Positions 17,305 through 28,000 of a DNA stretch of 64,000 nt are shown here, piece by piece. The DNA is from Niabella sp. (GTDB lineage: Bacteria > Bacteroidota > Bacteroidia > Chitinophagales > Chitinophagaceae). The stretch covers positions 310,001 through 374,000 of the forward strand of contig JAGIAT010000003.1 of NCBI GenBank assembly GCA_017744715.1, in the 5' to 3' direction. A program made the position numbers and the translations under genes. Under the pieces are notes generated by a model. That model saw nothing but the letters and a program-made list of their open reading frames with translations. It ran no database searches and had not been told where the DNA came from. Each line of letters starts with the position of its first letter. The first letter of the stretch is position 1.

Positions 17305-18321
17305 TTATTTTTTTAATTTTTCTATAAAACCATCCAGCAGTTTTTTAAAAAAGCTATTAAACCACTCCGTTTTGCCAAACCACTTTACAATGGTGGGGCT
17401 GGTGGCATAATAGAAACGGATAAATGCCCGGCCATACCAGGTTTGGGCCAGTGTATCATCCCGGTAACGCCGGAGCGCCCATACCTGCGGGCAATCATAA
17501 CTGCCATAAACCGCCGTGGCAATATAGCAACCGGAGCTCGTTGATACTTCCGGGGCCTGGTATGTAGGATTATATTTTTTTATGCTACTTACATAACGAG
17601 CTATTTCGCTTTTATTGCCTTCTTTATCACTTAATAAACCTACTATTTTGCTGTGCATGCTAACACCGGCCTTCCAGGCAGCAGTGGCCGATTCACAGGC
17701 GTATTGCTTATCTCCAAAACTATTCTCCAATACATTCCCTAAATAATAAACGGTTCTGAATGATGCAAATACATTATTAAGATATTCTTGCATATAGTTT
17801 TGTCGTATTGATGTATCAATACCATTATAGTGATTTGTAGCTGCATTGCATAGCATATTAGAAATATCTATTACACGCCCTGCTACCTCATTAATAGCCT
17901 GCTCTTGTTCCAATTCATCAGCCACCTTATCTTTAATAAGCCCGATTACCGCATCTATACAATTATTAACAGAAACCGCAGCAGATTGGATGTAGGCAAT
18001 TTTGCATTGCACGGCTTTGAAGTAAACCACGTAAAACGCGGCTTCCCAACTGGTAGGGTCTTCTATCAATATCATATCATAATACCGGGCGGCATTTTCG
18101 GCATTTTCCTCGTTTTTTGCCCGGCGGGCAATCTGGTACAGGTTGCTGAGCTTACCGGAGCTATCCACCTCTACCCTGCCCGTAACCTCCACCACTCCAT
18201 CAATAACCATCTTTTTGGCTTCTTCTACGGAGTATTTTGTATTACAGTTTTGGCAAACATATGCCTCATCCAGCTTGGCTAACCGGCTGCTGCCGCATAA
18301 CTCGCAAGTAATTTTTTTCAT
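17305..18321 (-). CDS. Zinc-ribbon protein with CFI-box C-terminal domain
   Basis: 338 residues. The N-terminus carries a zinc ribbon (CELCGSS near residue 5, CQNCNTKYS near 22). A helical middle part follows, perhaps TPR-like (ARYYDMILIEDPTSWEAAF). The C-terminal 70 residues match the CFI-box-CTERM type: CYIATAVYGSYDCPQVWALR, then RDDTLAQTWYGRAFIRFYY. This C-terminal module is found on many otherwise unrelated bacterial proteins; its role is unknown. The ATG at 18321 places the zinc ribbon at the N-terminus. Its promoter has the shared palindrome module (18340-18384). Confidence 0.8.
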   Translation of the reverse strand: MKKITCELCGSSRLAKLDEAYVCQNCNTKYSVEEAKKMVIDGVVEVTGRVEVDSSGKLSNLYQIARRAKNEENAENAARYYDMILIEDPTSWEAAFYVVYFKAVQCKIAYIQSAAVSVNNCIDAVIGLIKDKVADELEQEQAINEVAGRVIDISNMLCNAATNHYNGIDTSIRQNYMQEYLNNVFASFRTVYYLGNVLENSFGDKQYACESATAAWKAGVSMHSKIVGLLSDKEGNKSEIARYVSSIKKYNPTYQAPEVSTSSGCYIATAVYGSYDCPQVWALRRYRDDTLAQTWYGRAFIRFYYATSPTIVKWFGKTEWFNSFFKKLLDGFIEKLKK

Positions 18322-18339
18322 AACAGTGTATTTTGCATA

Positions 18340-18384
18340 CAAATGTATTCCCCAACAACTGCACATTTTTACGGAAAACCGTAA
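18340..18384 (-). promoter_or_regulatory. Palindrome + −7 promoter module, copy 1 (CFI-box gene)
   Basis: A −7 element TACATTTG on the minus strand (18347-18340) has the palindrome TTACGG-AAAA-CCGTAA (18369-18384) exactly 21 bases upstream. Two further copies with the same spacing lie at 19425-19469 and 29692-29736. The palindrome occupies the −33 region, so a bound regulator could replace or block the usual −33 contact (inference). Confidence 0.6.
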
Positions 18385-18499
18385 GGAAAATTAATTGCTA
18401 AGATTTGGGGGATCGGGCGTGGTGGGCTGGCATGCACTGCATTGGGGACATTAGAACCGGGGGACATGGGCAAGCATTTCCGTTTAGAGGACGCGGGAC

Positions 18500-18700
18500 A
18501 CGGGGCGCTAAACTGATGCTCCCGATCGCTATCGGGACACCGCAGCACAAGTGAGTGATCCCGCTTTCAGCGAGATATCGATGCTCCCGATAGCTATCGG
18601 GATACTACAGCACAAGAGTGCGATCCCGCTTTCAGCGGGACAGGCTCAGATCGATGCCATCTGTACTACAGCACAAGTGAGTGACACAACGAAGCTGCTA
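18500..18700. repeat. Dispersed GCAGCACAAGTGAGTG repeats with nested palindromes
   Basis: Three copies of a CAGCACAAGTGAGTG-like motif lie here (about 18542, 18606 and 18667). They alternate with palindromes of the form CCCGATAGCTATCGGG and CCCGCTTTCAGCGGG. The same motif recurs at 9134, 19868, 33112, 35611 and inverted near 50504-50523. The rest of 18385-18841 holds no recognised gene. Confidence 0.65.
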
Positions 18701-18841
18701 TTGGTACTGCAGCCGGGACAATATTTATACACCAACAAAAAAGCATTTTTACTACAGCCGCTTACCCATGATATGAGGATGACACTGTTACAGATACCGG
18801 AAGATGGCTACGCGAACGGCTCGACCACTATTACTTCCCAA

Positions 18842-19399
18842 TTACCGGTGTTGCCAGCATCTGCCACCACCAACAACTACTCTTTTGCAATATCCTCCTG
18901 TTTTGTTTTTTGCACCACATACAGACGAACTCGAGGAAGTACCTCCATTTTGATCGCTTCCCCCTGGTGAAGTTGACGGTATATAACTTCCAAAACTAGA
19001 GGTGCCATTACCATTAACCGTACTGTAGGTAATCTCTGCACGATTATAGCCAAGATTTCCATAGACCACCTCCCCATCTTTGAGAATGTATGCTTGAATA
19101 GACTGATAGCCCGGCAACGTTGTGACAACGCTTAGCTTGAGGTTTGATGGTGTTTTCCCCAGGATGTTAAAACTCCATTTACCGGTATTATTTTTTACAG
19201 TCCTGCTTTCACCATTTAAATCATTATAAGTTATATTACACAAATCGCAATGAACTTCGTAAGCAAAAACTGTTGGAGTGGGCTCCGGTTGCTTTTGCAA
19301 GTCATTGGTTGCCTTCTTACAAGATCCCAGAAAAAACAGCAGCATGAACAGTTTAAAAAATAAGGGCAATGTACTAACTCTAAATTTCGCGAACATCAT
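18842..19399 (-). CDS. Lipoprotein with DUF5763-like Cys/His C-terminus
   Basis: 185 residues. A lipoprotein signal ends FFLGSCKKA, so it is likely membrane-anchored. A beta-rich domain follows (residues about 45-125), then a Ser/Gly-rich linker. The last 25 residues, CGAKNKTGGYCKRVVVGGGR ending CWQHR, have the Cys-x-Cys-x-Cys-His spacing of the DUF5763 type, a small probable zinc-binding motif. Function unknown. Its promoter carries the palindrome module at 19425-19469. Confidence 0.75.
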   Translation of the reverse strand: MMFAKFRVSTLPLFFKLFMLLFFLGSCKKATNDLQKQPEPTPTVFAYEVHCDLCNITYNDLNGESRTVKNNTGKWSFNILGKTPSNLKLSVVTTLPGYQSIQAYILKDGEVVYGNLGYNRAEITYSTVNGNGTSSFGSYIPSTSPGGSDQNGGTSSSSSVCGAKNKTGGYCKRVVVGGGRCWQHR

Positions 19400-19424
19400 A
19401 ATTATACGTATTTTTTTTATTGCA

Positions 19425-19469
19425 CAAAACTATGAAATGCGGTAGCCGGCATTTTACGGATTTCCGTAA
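19425..19469 (-). promoter_or_regulatory. Palindrome + −7 promoter module, copy 2 (DUF5763 gene)
   Basis: A −7 element TAGTTTTG (19432-19425, minus strand) lies exactly 21 bases from the palindrome TTACGG-ATTT-CCGTAA (19454-19469). The sequence CTTTGCAAATGCgg upstream of it (19480-19495) is shared with the copies at about 21620 and 29750. Confidence 0.6.
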
Positions 19470-19559
19470 GGGAGGCATTGCTTTGCAAATGCGGCGGGTG
19501 GTGGTGTATATGCATGCATTGGTGGTACTGGGAGACCAGGGGGACATGCGGGTGCTGCT

Positions 19560-19900
19560 ATGGGCCGCGCCGATGGCACTTCGCTTTCCGGTAGTATGGC
19601 AGCTGCCCCGGAATAAATTCCGGCGTTGTAACTATTTGCCGGGCCGATGGCCCTTTGTGGTAGATGGCACTACGAAAAGCAGCATTGGGGAGACCGAGAG
19701 ACAGCGGGCGCTATTATAGGCCGTGCCGATGGCACTCCCCCGCTTCCCGTAGTATGAGCTGCCCCGGAATAAATTCCGGCGTTGTAAAGACGTGGCCAGG
19801 CCGATGGCCTTTGATGTGGGTTGTTCCGGTATTGGGGCGCGGATGCTTAACAGCCGCCACCTGTACTGCAGCACAAGTGAGTGACACAAGGAGGCTGCCA
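19560..19900. repeat. Tandem GCCGATGGC-hairpin repeats plus GCAGCACAAGTGAGTG copy
   Basis: Two copies of a block of about 100 bp (about 19565-19660 and 19720-19815) share GCCGATGGCACT, AGCTGCCCCGGAATAAATTC and a closing GGCCGATGGCC hairpin. A copy of the GCAGCACAAGTGAGTG repeat follows at about 19868. No gene is recognised between 19470 and 20253. Confidence 0.6.
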
Positions 19901-20253
19901 TAAGCACCGCCGCCGGGATCATAAAAATTACTTTGACTGCCTGTATAAAAATGCTGATTGCTGGCTGGGGCGCATCTGTTCTTTGCCGCAGGATGCAGAT
20001 GAGAGAACAACCGGGCAATGGCTTACTCGAAAAGCATAAACAACTGTGTATGGCAAGGGATCTACCGCCTGATTCCGTTGGCCTGCACTACAGCTGTTGG
20101 TGAAGCCGCCGCACAAATGCCAGGCACGACAACCAGCAACGGCAAAAAAAGTAACCCTCTTGTAAACGGGTCGTGATAAAAGAGGATTAAGGCTTAATTA
20201 CGCAGATCAGCTCCCATTCCGCCAAACCGCTGCCCGGTGCCGGTGTTTTGCTG

Positions 20254-20721
20254 TCAGTCGGTCAGTTCCAAATTTTCGATCCATTGCCTTGCCTGTACAG
20301 GATCCGGGAAGAAACGTTCTCTGTTGCTGCTGAACTTTGTTTGATACAGGTCCATTTTGGTTTCGTCCTGATGTGCATGCGCCGCACCAACACATTGAAT
20401 ACCCCTTGTGGTTTTGAATGTCATTGCCCTGGCTTCTTCTTCAAACAAGTTTACATAACCTACTTTCCAACCATAGTCGGCCAATGTTAAAGGCACCACA
20501 GCTCTAAACCGTTTATGTACGTCAAGATTTACGGCTTTAAAGCCATACATATTGACAAAAATTTTGAACGTGGTATGGTCTTCCATGCTGTCTAACGTGT
20601 TTTTGAACGATTTTTCCCATTGCTCAATGTCTGTCTTTTCAAGGTCTCCGCTGATGTGTGTTACAACCAGCCTTTTTTCGGGATACCAATTTGTTTCCGT
20701 ATTTTTTGTCGTTGTTGTCAT
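20254..20721 (-). CDS. Hypothetical protein, SpoIIAA-like fold suspected
   Basis: 155 residues, soluble. The strand-helix pattern (LVVTHISGDLEKTDIEQWEK, then FKIFVNMYGFKAVNLDVHKR) recalls the SpoIIAA/STAS-like single-domain proteins found widely in Bacteroidota, though no signature residue proves it. Alone on the minus strand, with about 100 bases to the next gene. Function unknown. Confidence 0.65.
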   Translation of the reverse strand: MTTTTKNTETNWYPEKRLVVTHISGDLEKTDIEQWEKSFKNTLDSMEDHTTFKIFVNMYGFKAVNLDVHKRFRAVVPLTLADYGWKVGYVNLFEEEARAMTFKTTRGIQCVGAAHAHQDETKMDLYQTKFSSNRERFFPDPVQARQWIENLELTD

Positions 20722-20824
20722 TGATATTGAATGTTTTTTTCAATCGCTAAATTACTATAAAAACATAGCGGGATTGCATTTGTTTACCACCATATAGCCT
20801 AACACCGGTTGGGCACTGTATATG

Positions 20825-21355
20825 TCAGTTTACCAATTCCGTTTGTAATTTGCCGAATACGTATTTTTCAAGTTTTACAATAGCACCTTTGGCATTATAG
20901 TAAAACCGGAAGCTGTCCAGGTTATTAATGGTTTCGGTAAGCGCCTCAACGCGCCCGTCCTTGTTGTAGGCTACGCTGTAGTTGTAAGGAAGGCTGGAAC
21001 ATGAAAAGCAATTTGAAAAAGCATAGCTTGTCACGCGTCCTAAACTGTCGTATGTGTAGGTGTGTTTCCAATTATTTTTATCGTCCGTTCGGGCATCGGG
21101 GTATCGCCTGACGGATATGGTCTTGCCTTTAAGTGCTTCGTCTGTAAAGGTAGCGGGCAGGTAATACGGGAAGTTGAAGTGCTTCTTAAAAAAATAAACG
21201 TCAACCGGCTCCTGTGTTAATGGTATGGTGTCGTAGCGCTGCCGGTAAACGTTGCCGTTACTGTATTCTGTTTTCTTGAAAATTTTTACCTGCTGCGCCT
21301 GGGCCCCGGCATGGATGGCCAAAAATGTGGCGATGGCCATTAATAAACGTTTCAT
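20825..21355 (-). CDS. Secreted hypothetical protein with YD-like repeat
   Basis: 176 residues from the ATG at 21355. The signal peptide (MKRLLMAIATFLAIHAGAQA) indicates export. The C-terminal part has short beta units resembling YD repeats (YTYDSLGRVTSYAFSN, then YNKDGRVEALTETINN), as in cell-wall-associated RHS-type proteins but far shorter than those. Role unknown. Confidence 0.7.
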   Translation of the reverse strand: MKRLLMAIATFLAIHAGAQAQQVKIFKKTEYSNGNVYRQRYDTIPLTQEPVDVYFFKKHFNFPYYLPATFTDEALKGKTISVRRYPDARTDDKNNWKHTYTYDSLGRVTSYAFSNCFSCSSLPYNYSVAYNKDGRVEALTETINNLDSFRFYYNAKGAIVKLEKYVFGKLQTELVN

Positions 21356-21519
21356 AGTGTGCTGCATAACTGCGGATTTATGGCGATTGTTAAGGATTCT
21401 ACCTATGGTGAGCATTTTAACCGGGCGACCCAATAGCCTTGCTGGTTAAAAGTTTACGCTTTCCGCAACCGTCCTGGCACCTGAGCTATAGCAGTTTCAT
21501 TTTTTCTCAATCGGTTGTT

Positions 21520-21640
21520 TTGCTAATATAGTTGTTTTTTTTTATTTATGAAAGGGCATCCTGGTGGTTTATATATTCCTTAACAAGGCGCCTTTACGGG
21601 GAACAATGACGGAAAATATTGCTTTGCAAATGCGGTGGAT
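21520..21640. repeat. Degenerate copy of the module flanks
   Basis: Contains GGTTGTTTTGCTAATATA (about 21523-21540), which is also found at 17286 and 29633, and the TTGCTTTGCAAATGCGGTGG block (about 21619-21638) shared with 19480 and 29750. The TTACGG palindrome between them is degenerate and no −7 element is evident, so this looks like a decayed copy without a gene. Confidence 0.45.
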
Positions 21641-21694
21641 GGTGTACTGCGTTGGTGGGATTGGGAGGCCTGGGGGCTACCTATTATTCTTTTA

Positions 21695-21921
21695 TCAATA
21701 ATTGATCGGCGGCACATTGGCCATTTTAGTATACCGCAAATGCGTGTTGTTATGGTCTTTTGTATACCAGGTGCTTTTTTGAATATTGATTATTTGTCCT
21801 GATTCCGCTCCTTGCAGATAAAAGTTGTACGCCTTCTTTTTTAAATCCAGGAGGTTTCAAAACCTGGTGAAATATCTTCTTAGACTAGCTTATCAAATTT
21901 TCTCTCTGTTGTTGTCTTCAT
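21695..21921 (-). pseudogene. Decayed small gene, function unknown
   Basis: Reading leftward from ATG 21921 gives MKTTTERKFDKLV, a stop, then EDISPGFETSW in the same frame. After a frameshift it continues LDLKKKAYNFYLQGAESGQ and QKSTWYTKDHNNTHLRY to a stop at 21695. The pieces look like one gene of about 75 codons broken by a nonsense change and a frameshift. It was too short and broken to appear as an ORF. No family recognised. Confidence 0.45.
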
Positions 21922-22053
21922 TGTTTACGGGCATTGATCATCATCATTATTAAGACTGCCAGCCGACTGTTGTAATTACAAAACGACTCAACGGCGATGC
22001 AGCAATTTTCTCATAACAATACTTTATTATCGACCTTTTCTTATCCGGCCCTA

Positions 22054-25000
22054 CTAAACAGTCATCCATTTACTACCCAATTTCACCCGATCATTTTCTC
22101 TTCTTAATTTGCCCTGCCGTACTGCTCTGTCAATCACATAACGCAATAGTGTGTCAATCTGTCTCCCCACCTTGGAAAAACCAAAAGTGCGGGCCAGGTA
22201 GCGAAGCAGCTCATCTTCCTCAATACTTAAATTATTTGTTACAACTTCCTGCAAAGCAACTAAGATTTCTTCAGGGGCTATATCCTCCATATTTCGCTTC
22301 TCTATGTCATTGCTACGGTAGTGATCTAACGTTGTGTTATTGTTCCAATAAAACAGCTGATGATGTGTCGTATGCACTAAATTGATCTCTCTTATAATTT
22401 CTTCCAAATACCTGTCCAGCCTTGTACCTGCACGACTGATATTCCATGCCTGTAATACTTTCTTATACAATAAATTCTTACTAATCGGGGCTTCTGTATT
22501 CACTAAAGATTGTATCTGTTGTTTTATGGTATTGCGATTTTGAAACTCAAATATTGTTTCACTACTGGCATTAGGAATAGCAGTTAACGTATAATTTACA
22601 TAAGGCTTCTGCTTGTTTGCAACATTGATGATTACCGGTTCCGCTGGCAGTGCTTTAACAGGTTCAAATAAAGATTCTACAACCGGTTCAATGTTGCTTA
22701 CCTCTTTAATTTCGGCCGCTGTCTGCAACTGTCTTACCCGTTCAACTATTGTATCAATAATTTTACCGGCATTTTCATGCCAGTCAATCGTCCAAATACG
22801 ATGAAGGTCCCAACCCAGTGCTTTTAGTACGGAAGGCATTACCATTTCCCTGTCGTTGGCCGTGTGGGCATTGTAATAATAATACCCGTCGATTACAATC
22901 CCCAGGATATATTGCTGCGGCTTATCGGGGTGTACAATACCAATATCTACTTTAAATCCCGAAGTGCCAATATTACATCTAACCGCCAATCCTCTTTCCT
23001 GCAGCTTTTTGCTAACAGATACAGATAGATGTTGCTTACTTAAGGCATCCTGAACATCTTCGGGGCGAACCCCTAAATATCCCTTTTCTGCGAATTGCAA
23101 AAATGCTTTCAGTCCCGCTACGCCTTCGGCAGATGTACGGTTCATATCAATTTTGTCGGCCTGCAATGTTGCGAACATATGCATTTCATAACGGGCCCGG
23201 GTTACTGCCACATTTAACCTGCGCCAGCCACCATCCCGATTCAACGGTCCAAAATTCATACTCATTTTACCTTCTTCATCAGGTGCATAGCAAACTGAAA
23301 ATAGAATAATGTCCCGTTCATCCCCCTGCACGTTCTCCAGGTTTTTAACAAACAAAGGCTCATCATTTTCATTTGCGTATTCTTCCAGTTCAGGATCGCT
23401 CATAAACAGCTTTTGCAACTTCTCCTCAATTAGATTTTGCTGTACCTGGCTAAACGTAACAACACCCACACTTAATTTACGTTTTTGCGGGTTGCCGTAA
23501 TGCGACTGGATATATTGCACAATTTCATCGGCCTCAAACGTATTAGTTCGGGTTTTTCCTTTGTCGTAAAATCCTTCCACATGATGATACTTCACTTTAC
23601 GGTTTAAATCATCTGACGAAGGAAATGTAAGAAGTTTATTTTCATAATAATTAACATTACTGAATGCAATTAAACTTTCGTGTTTGCTGCGATAATGACG
23701 CAATAAATATTTTGAAGGAACAGACAGGGACAAACAATCATCCAAAATACTTTCCAAATCTTCCACATCCATATTTTCCTCATCCAGTTTAATGGTGCTG
23801 AAAAAAGAAGTGGGCGGCATTTGTTTTGGGTCACCAACAATCACAGCCTGTTTTGCTCTTGCCAAGGCACTGACTGCTTCACAGGTTGGAAGCTGCGATG
23901 CTTCATCAAAAATTAAAAGATCAAAATGTTTGGTATTTACGTCAAAATACTGTGCTACTGAAATCGGGCTCATTAGCATACAAGGCGCAATTCGCGGAAG
24001 TAACACAGGTATTTGGTCAAACAGTTTTCTTATACTCAATCCCCTTCCCCTGTTTTTAATAGCTCGTTGTAAAATGCCAATTTCCGAGCTTTGTATTGCT
24101 TCGGCAGTAGTATTCGGCAGCTGCGCAGCCAACTTTGCCCGCAACTCCTGAACGGTCAGGTATTGAAAGTCTTTTGCAATTTTTTTATACTGCTCTATTT
24201 TACTTTCAAACAACGCTGCGTTGAATAAATTTAACGCCTCGTGCTGTGAAATAATTTGTCGTGCAACAGAAGCATGAACCGTAAAATAGAAATAATCTGA
24301 AATATCTTCAGCATTGCACCATTTATTTTCGTATGCGTTTGTAAGCCACTGCAATTGCAAAGCTTCGGCCTGCTTACAAAGCTGCAGATAGTTCATCCAA
24401 TTTTTCAAATGCGGGAGGTGCGCCAGTATATGTTGCAGCTGTTGAATAACTTCATTATTCCAGTTTTCTTCTTGCCGGAAACGAATACCCGTAAGTATTT
24501 TGTAATTTTCTTTTTGCTCGTTGAAGTCCAATATTAGCCGTATGAAATCATTAATTGCAGGAAGGTTCTTTTGCCGTACCTCATCAGAATGGTGTAAGTC
24601 TTTATCCTGCCAGGCCTGAGCCCATTTATCAAGCGCATTCCGTTCCCAATTGCTTGTTATCTCGCTCAAATGCTTAACTGATGCAGCTTTATTTTCGATA
24701 TCGGGTAAATCTGTTCGTTCATCTTTGTATAAGTTTTTTAACGATTGTTGCACCGTTATAAATCGGCTTTGCTGTAAAAATCGTTTCATTTCCTGCAGCT
24801 GGCTATTCAAATCCTGAATGAATGCCGCTTTCTTATCAATATCCGAAACATCCGTCTGCTCCCCTTTGAATAAGTTTTTTAATGCCTTTTGCAGCTCCAC
24901 GAAGCGGTTTTCCTGCAAGATTCTTTGCACTTCCTGCAACTGATTACGGCTGACAAAAAACTGATCAACTTCGCTTTTATTGCTAAATGGAGTATTTCGA

Positions 25001-28000
25001 AAAGCAGATAACTGTTTTCTAATTTTCCTTGTTTGCAACCATTTTGGCAAGAACCAACTTCGCTGAGCCTGTTTCCACTGCATTTCTGCAGCTGAAATGT
25101 CTGTATTTAAAATACTGCGGTTATAATCTTGTAAAATCCTATTTAATGCAGATAGATATTGAGAGAACGTCTTGCTCCATTCCTCATAAATATTGTCATT
25201 TTCGCTGTCGGAAAGATAACGACTGAATTCCGACGGTGTGTCAGGTAAATTATGTATTGTAGTAATCACCTGCGTATATTGCCGGAACGTCTTACTCCAC
25301 TCCTCGTAAACGCTGTAATTTTCTTTGTCAGATAAATAGCGTATCAGTTCTAAAGGAACGTCAGGCAGTTGTTGAAAAGCCTTTATAACCTCAACAAATT
25401 GTCCCCACTCTGTTTTAGACTGAATTGAAAAAGGAAAGTGTATTGCGTTAGCCAACGCGGGTGATTTACCCTGCACCTCCTGTAAAAGGGTTAACAGTTT
25501 TTGTGTCTGCTGTAAGATCGCATCATTTACGGAAGGAGCATACTGCGGTAAAGACAAAGCGGTCAGCGGATTTTCAACAGGATGAACAAGCAGCTTTAGT
25601 ATCGATTGAAACTGCGGGAGCCAATCCGTCCATTGCTGCCAGCGTGTTGCGTTTAATTGCTGCAGCGCTGTTTCGGGAATAAAATTATCCGGACTTTTTT
25701 TAACGCTGTAATTCTCCAACGCAGTAATACTGTCGTATAAACTCCATCCCGTTTGCTGCTTTTGGTGCAGCACATTTACATATTCACTGATAGATTTTTT
25801 TGCAGTATCCAGCCGTTGTGCCTCCTGTTGAAAATCAGCTATCCGCGCATTCTTTACCGTTTCAATTGATGTTGCCAACTGCGCTAATACGTCCGATTTT
25901 TTAGATTTATTAGAGTGTAGCTCCAGCGTAAACGGAGCAAGCCCGATTTGCTCCAGTCGCCTGTGCACCACGTCTAAAGCTGCCTTTTTTGCAGCCACAA
26001 ACAATACTCTTTTTCCACGATACAATGCATCCGCTATAATATTGGTAATGGTTTGAGATTTACCTGTACCGGGAGGACCGTGTAAAACAAAACTGCTCCC
26101 TTGTTGTGCAGTAAGCACGGCCTCCATTTGGGAAACATCCGTTGGTATGGGCAATATTACCGACTGTGATTGAATATTGTCGAAATCACCGGCAGAACGT
26201 AGTTCGTGATGCTCATTGAGATGTAATTTACCATCTACCAAACTCCGCACCATGTCGCTTTTAAGCAGTTCTTCCTGGTGCACTACGATATCTTTCCAAA
26301 GTATTAGTTTGCTAAATGAGAAATTACCTAAAACCAACTGCTCCTCTACATCCCAACCTTTCAACTGCATAATGGCCCTGCGCAAAATGCCCATCACTTT
26401 TGCCACATCAACCCCTTTTTCATCAGCAGGCAGTTGCTCTAATGCTCCCAGATTCAGTTCGTATTCCTGCCGGAGAAATTCCACGAGCGTAATATTTATC
26501 ATGGTTTCTTCTTCGCGGCTTTTCAATGTAAACCGACTGTTTACTGATCTCCGGCTTATTTCTACCGGCAATAACAGAATGGGTGCGTATCGGGGCTGTT
26601 CAGGCGTTTTTCTGTCAAACCATTTAAGTAGCCCAATTGCCAAATACAAAGTACTTGAACCGTTCTCATCAATTGCCTGCTTTGCATTTTTATGAATATA
26701 TACAAGAATGTTATCTAAATCCTGCTGATGATAGTGCGTTAATAAACGGTTGTGTTTTAGCTCATCATTGGCTAACTGATATAAGGACGATGAATGATGG
26801 AGCGGTTGCGAAAACAAATTATATTTTCGCAATACCTCTGCATTTGGATTAGGCAGAATAGAAAAACTTTTCCCGTCGGACAACGTATCTTCCAGGTTAT
26901 TTATGTCTATATCTACCAGCTGAAGCATATTACGGGTCATATGCAAATTCAGCAAATTGTTACGGAGCGATAAATCTAACAGCTTTCGTTCCCATATCTT
27001 TTGTTTCGTTTTTGGAACCTTAGCCTGCAAGAGCTCATCTTGATAAATAGTGCCAATCTCAAAGTCTTTTTCCATTGCAGCCGTTTCCGTTTGCTTTAAA
27101 GCCTCCTCATCTAACCGTGTTCCTGTTTCATTTGTTAACAGAGGTAACGGGCGTATCCGCAGCGTTCTTGCACGTTTTATATCCACCGAAAGCAAAAAAT
27201 CCTCTTTCTGAACTAACTGAGCTTCTCCTGCATTGAGCGCATCACTAAACTTGATGTTATTTCCTTTGCACACACTTGTTGCTTCAACAGCGGCCATCTC
27301 ACGAATGCCTTTTGAAAGCCGCTTGGTAATGGCCGTTTTGTCATCATTAATAACCTCAGAAAATTTATCATCCTGCAACCAACAACCAATAAAAGCATGT
27401 TCACGAACTAGTATTAGAATTGGATTTAAGCCAACGGCTTCCAAACAAGCGGCAAACAGCAAACTAAGGTCAATACAGTTTCCGAATTTTTCCTGCTGAA
27501 TGGTATTCAATAACCGCAGCCTTTGCCCGGTTTCCTCATAACCTGGGGGCAATGAGCTGTATACAATACCCTCGCTTTGTAATGCAGAATATATAGCTGA
27601 CATAATCTGCAACACACGTTCCGGATCATTGCTCTGATAGCCTTCAAAGGCCGTTCTTAGTCCCTGCTGCTCTAATACCTCAACTGCTTTTCGTTTGATG
27701 TGATAAATGTAAGGATGATTGGGCGTAACATAAGCGGCAATCAATTCGGGCAATACCTGGAACCCGCCAAAATATTCCAGCGGGTGAATATTTATCGCAA
27801 TCGTTTCTTTGAACAGGACAACTTCTTTTACAAGCACCTCGATGGTAAGGTTTACCCTTTCAGTTTCTGAAATTTTGCTGAGAAAATCACGGTTTACTTT
27901 CAAATGTTCAACCGGAATTTTTACTTGTTTTTTAGCAGGAACAGATGAAACAGTATAGGTGAAGGCTTCAATACAGGGAAGGTCGACCGTTATTTTTACA

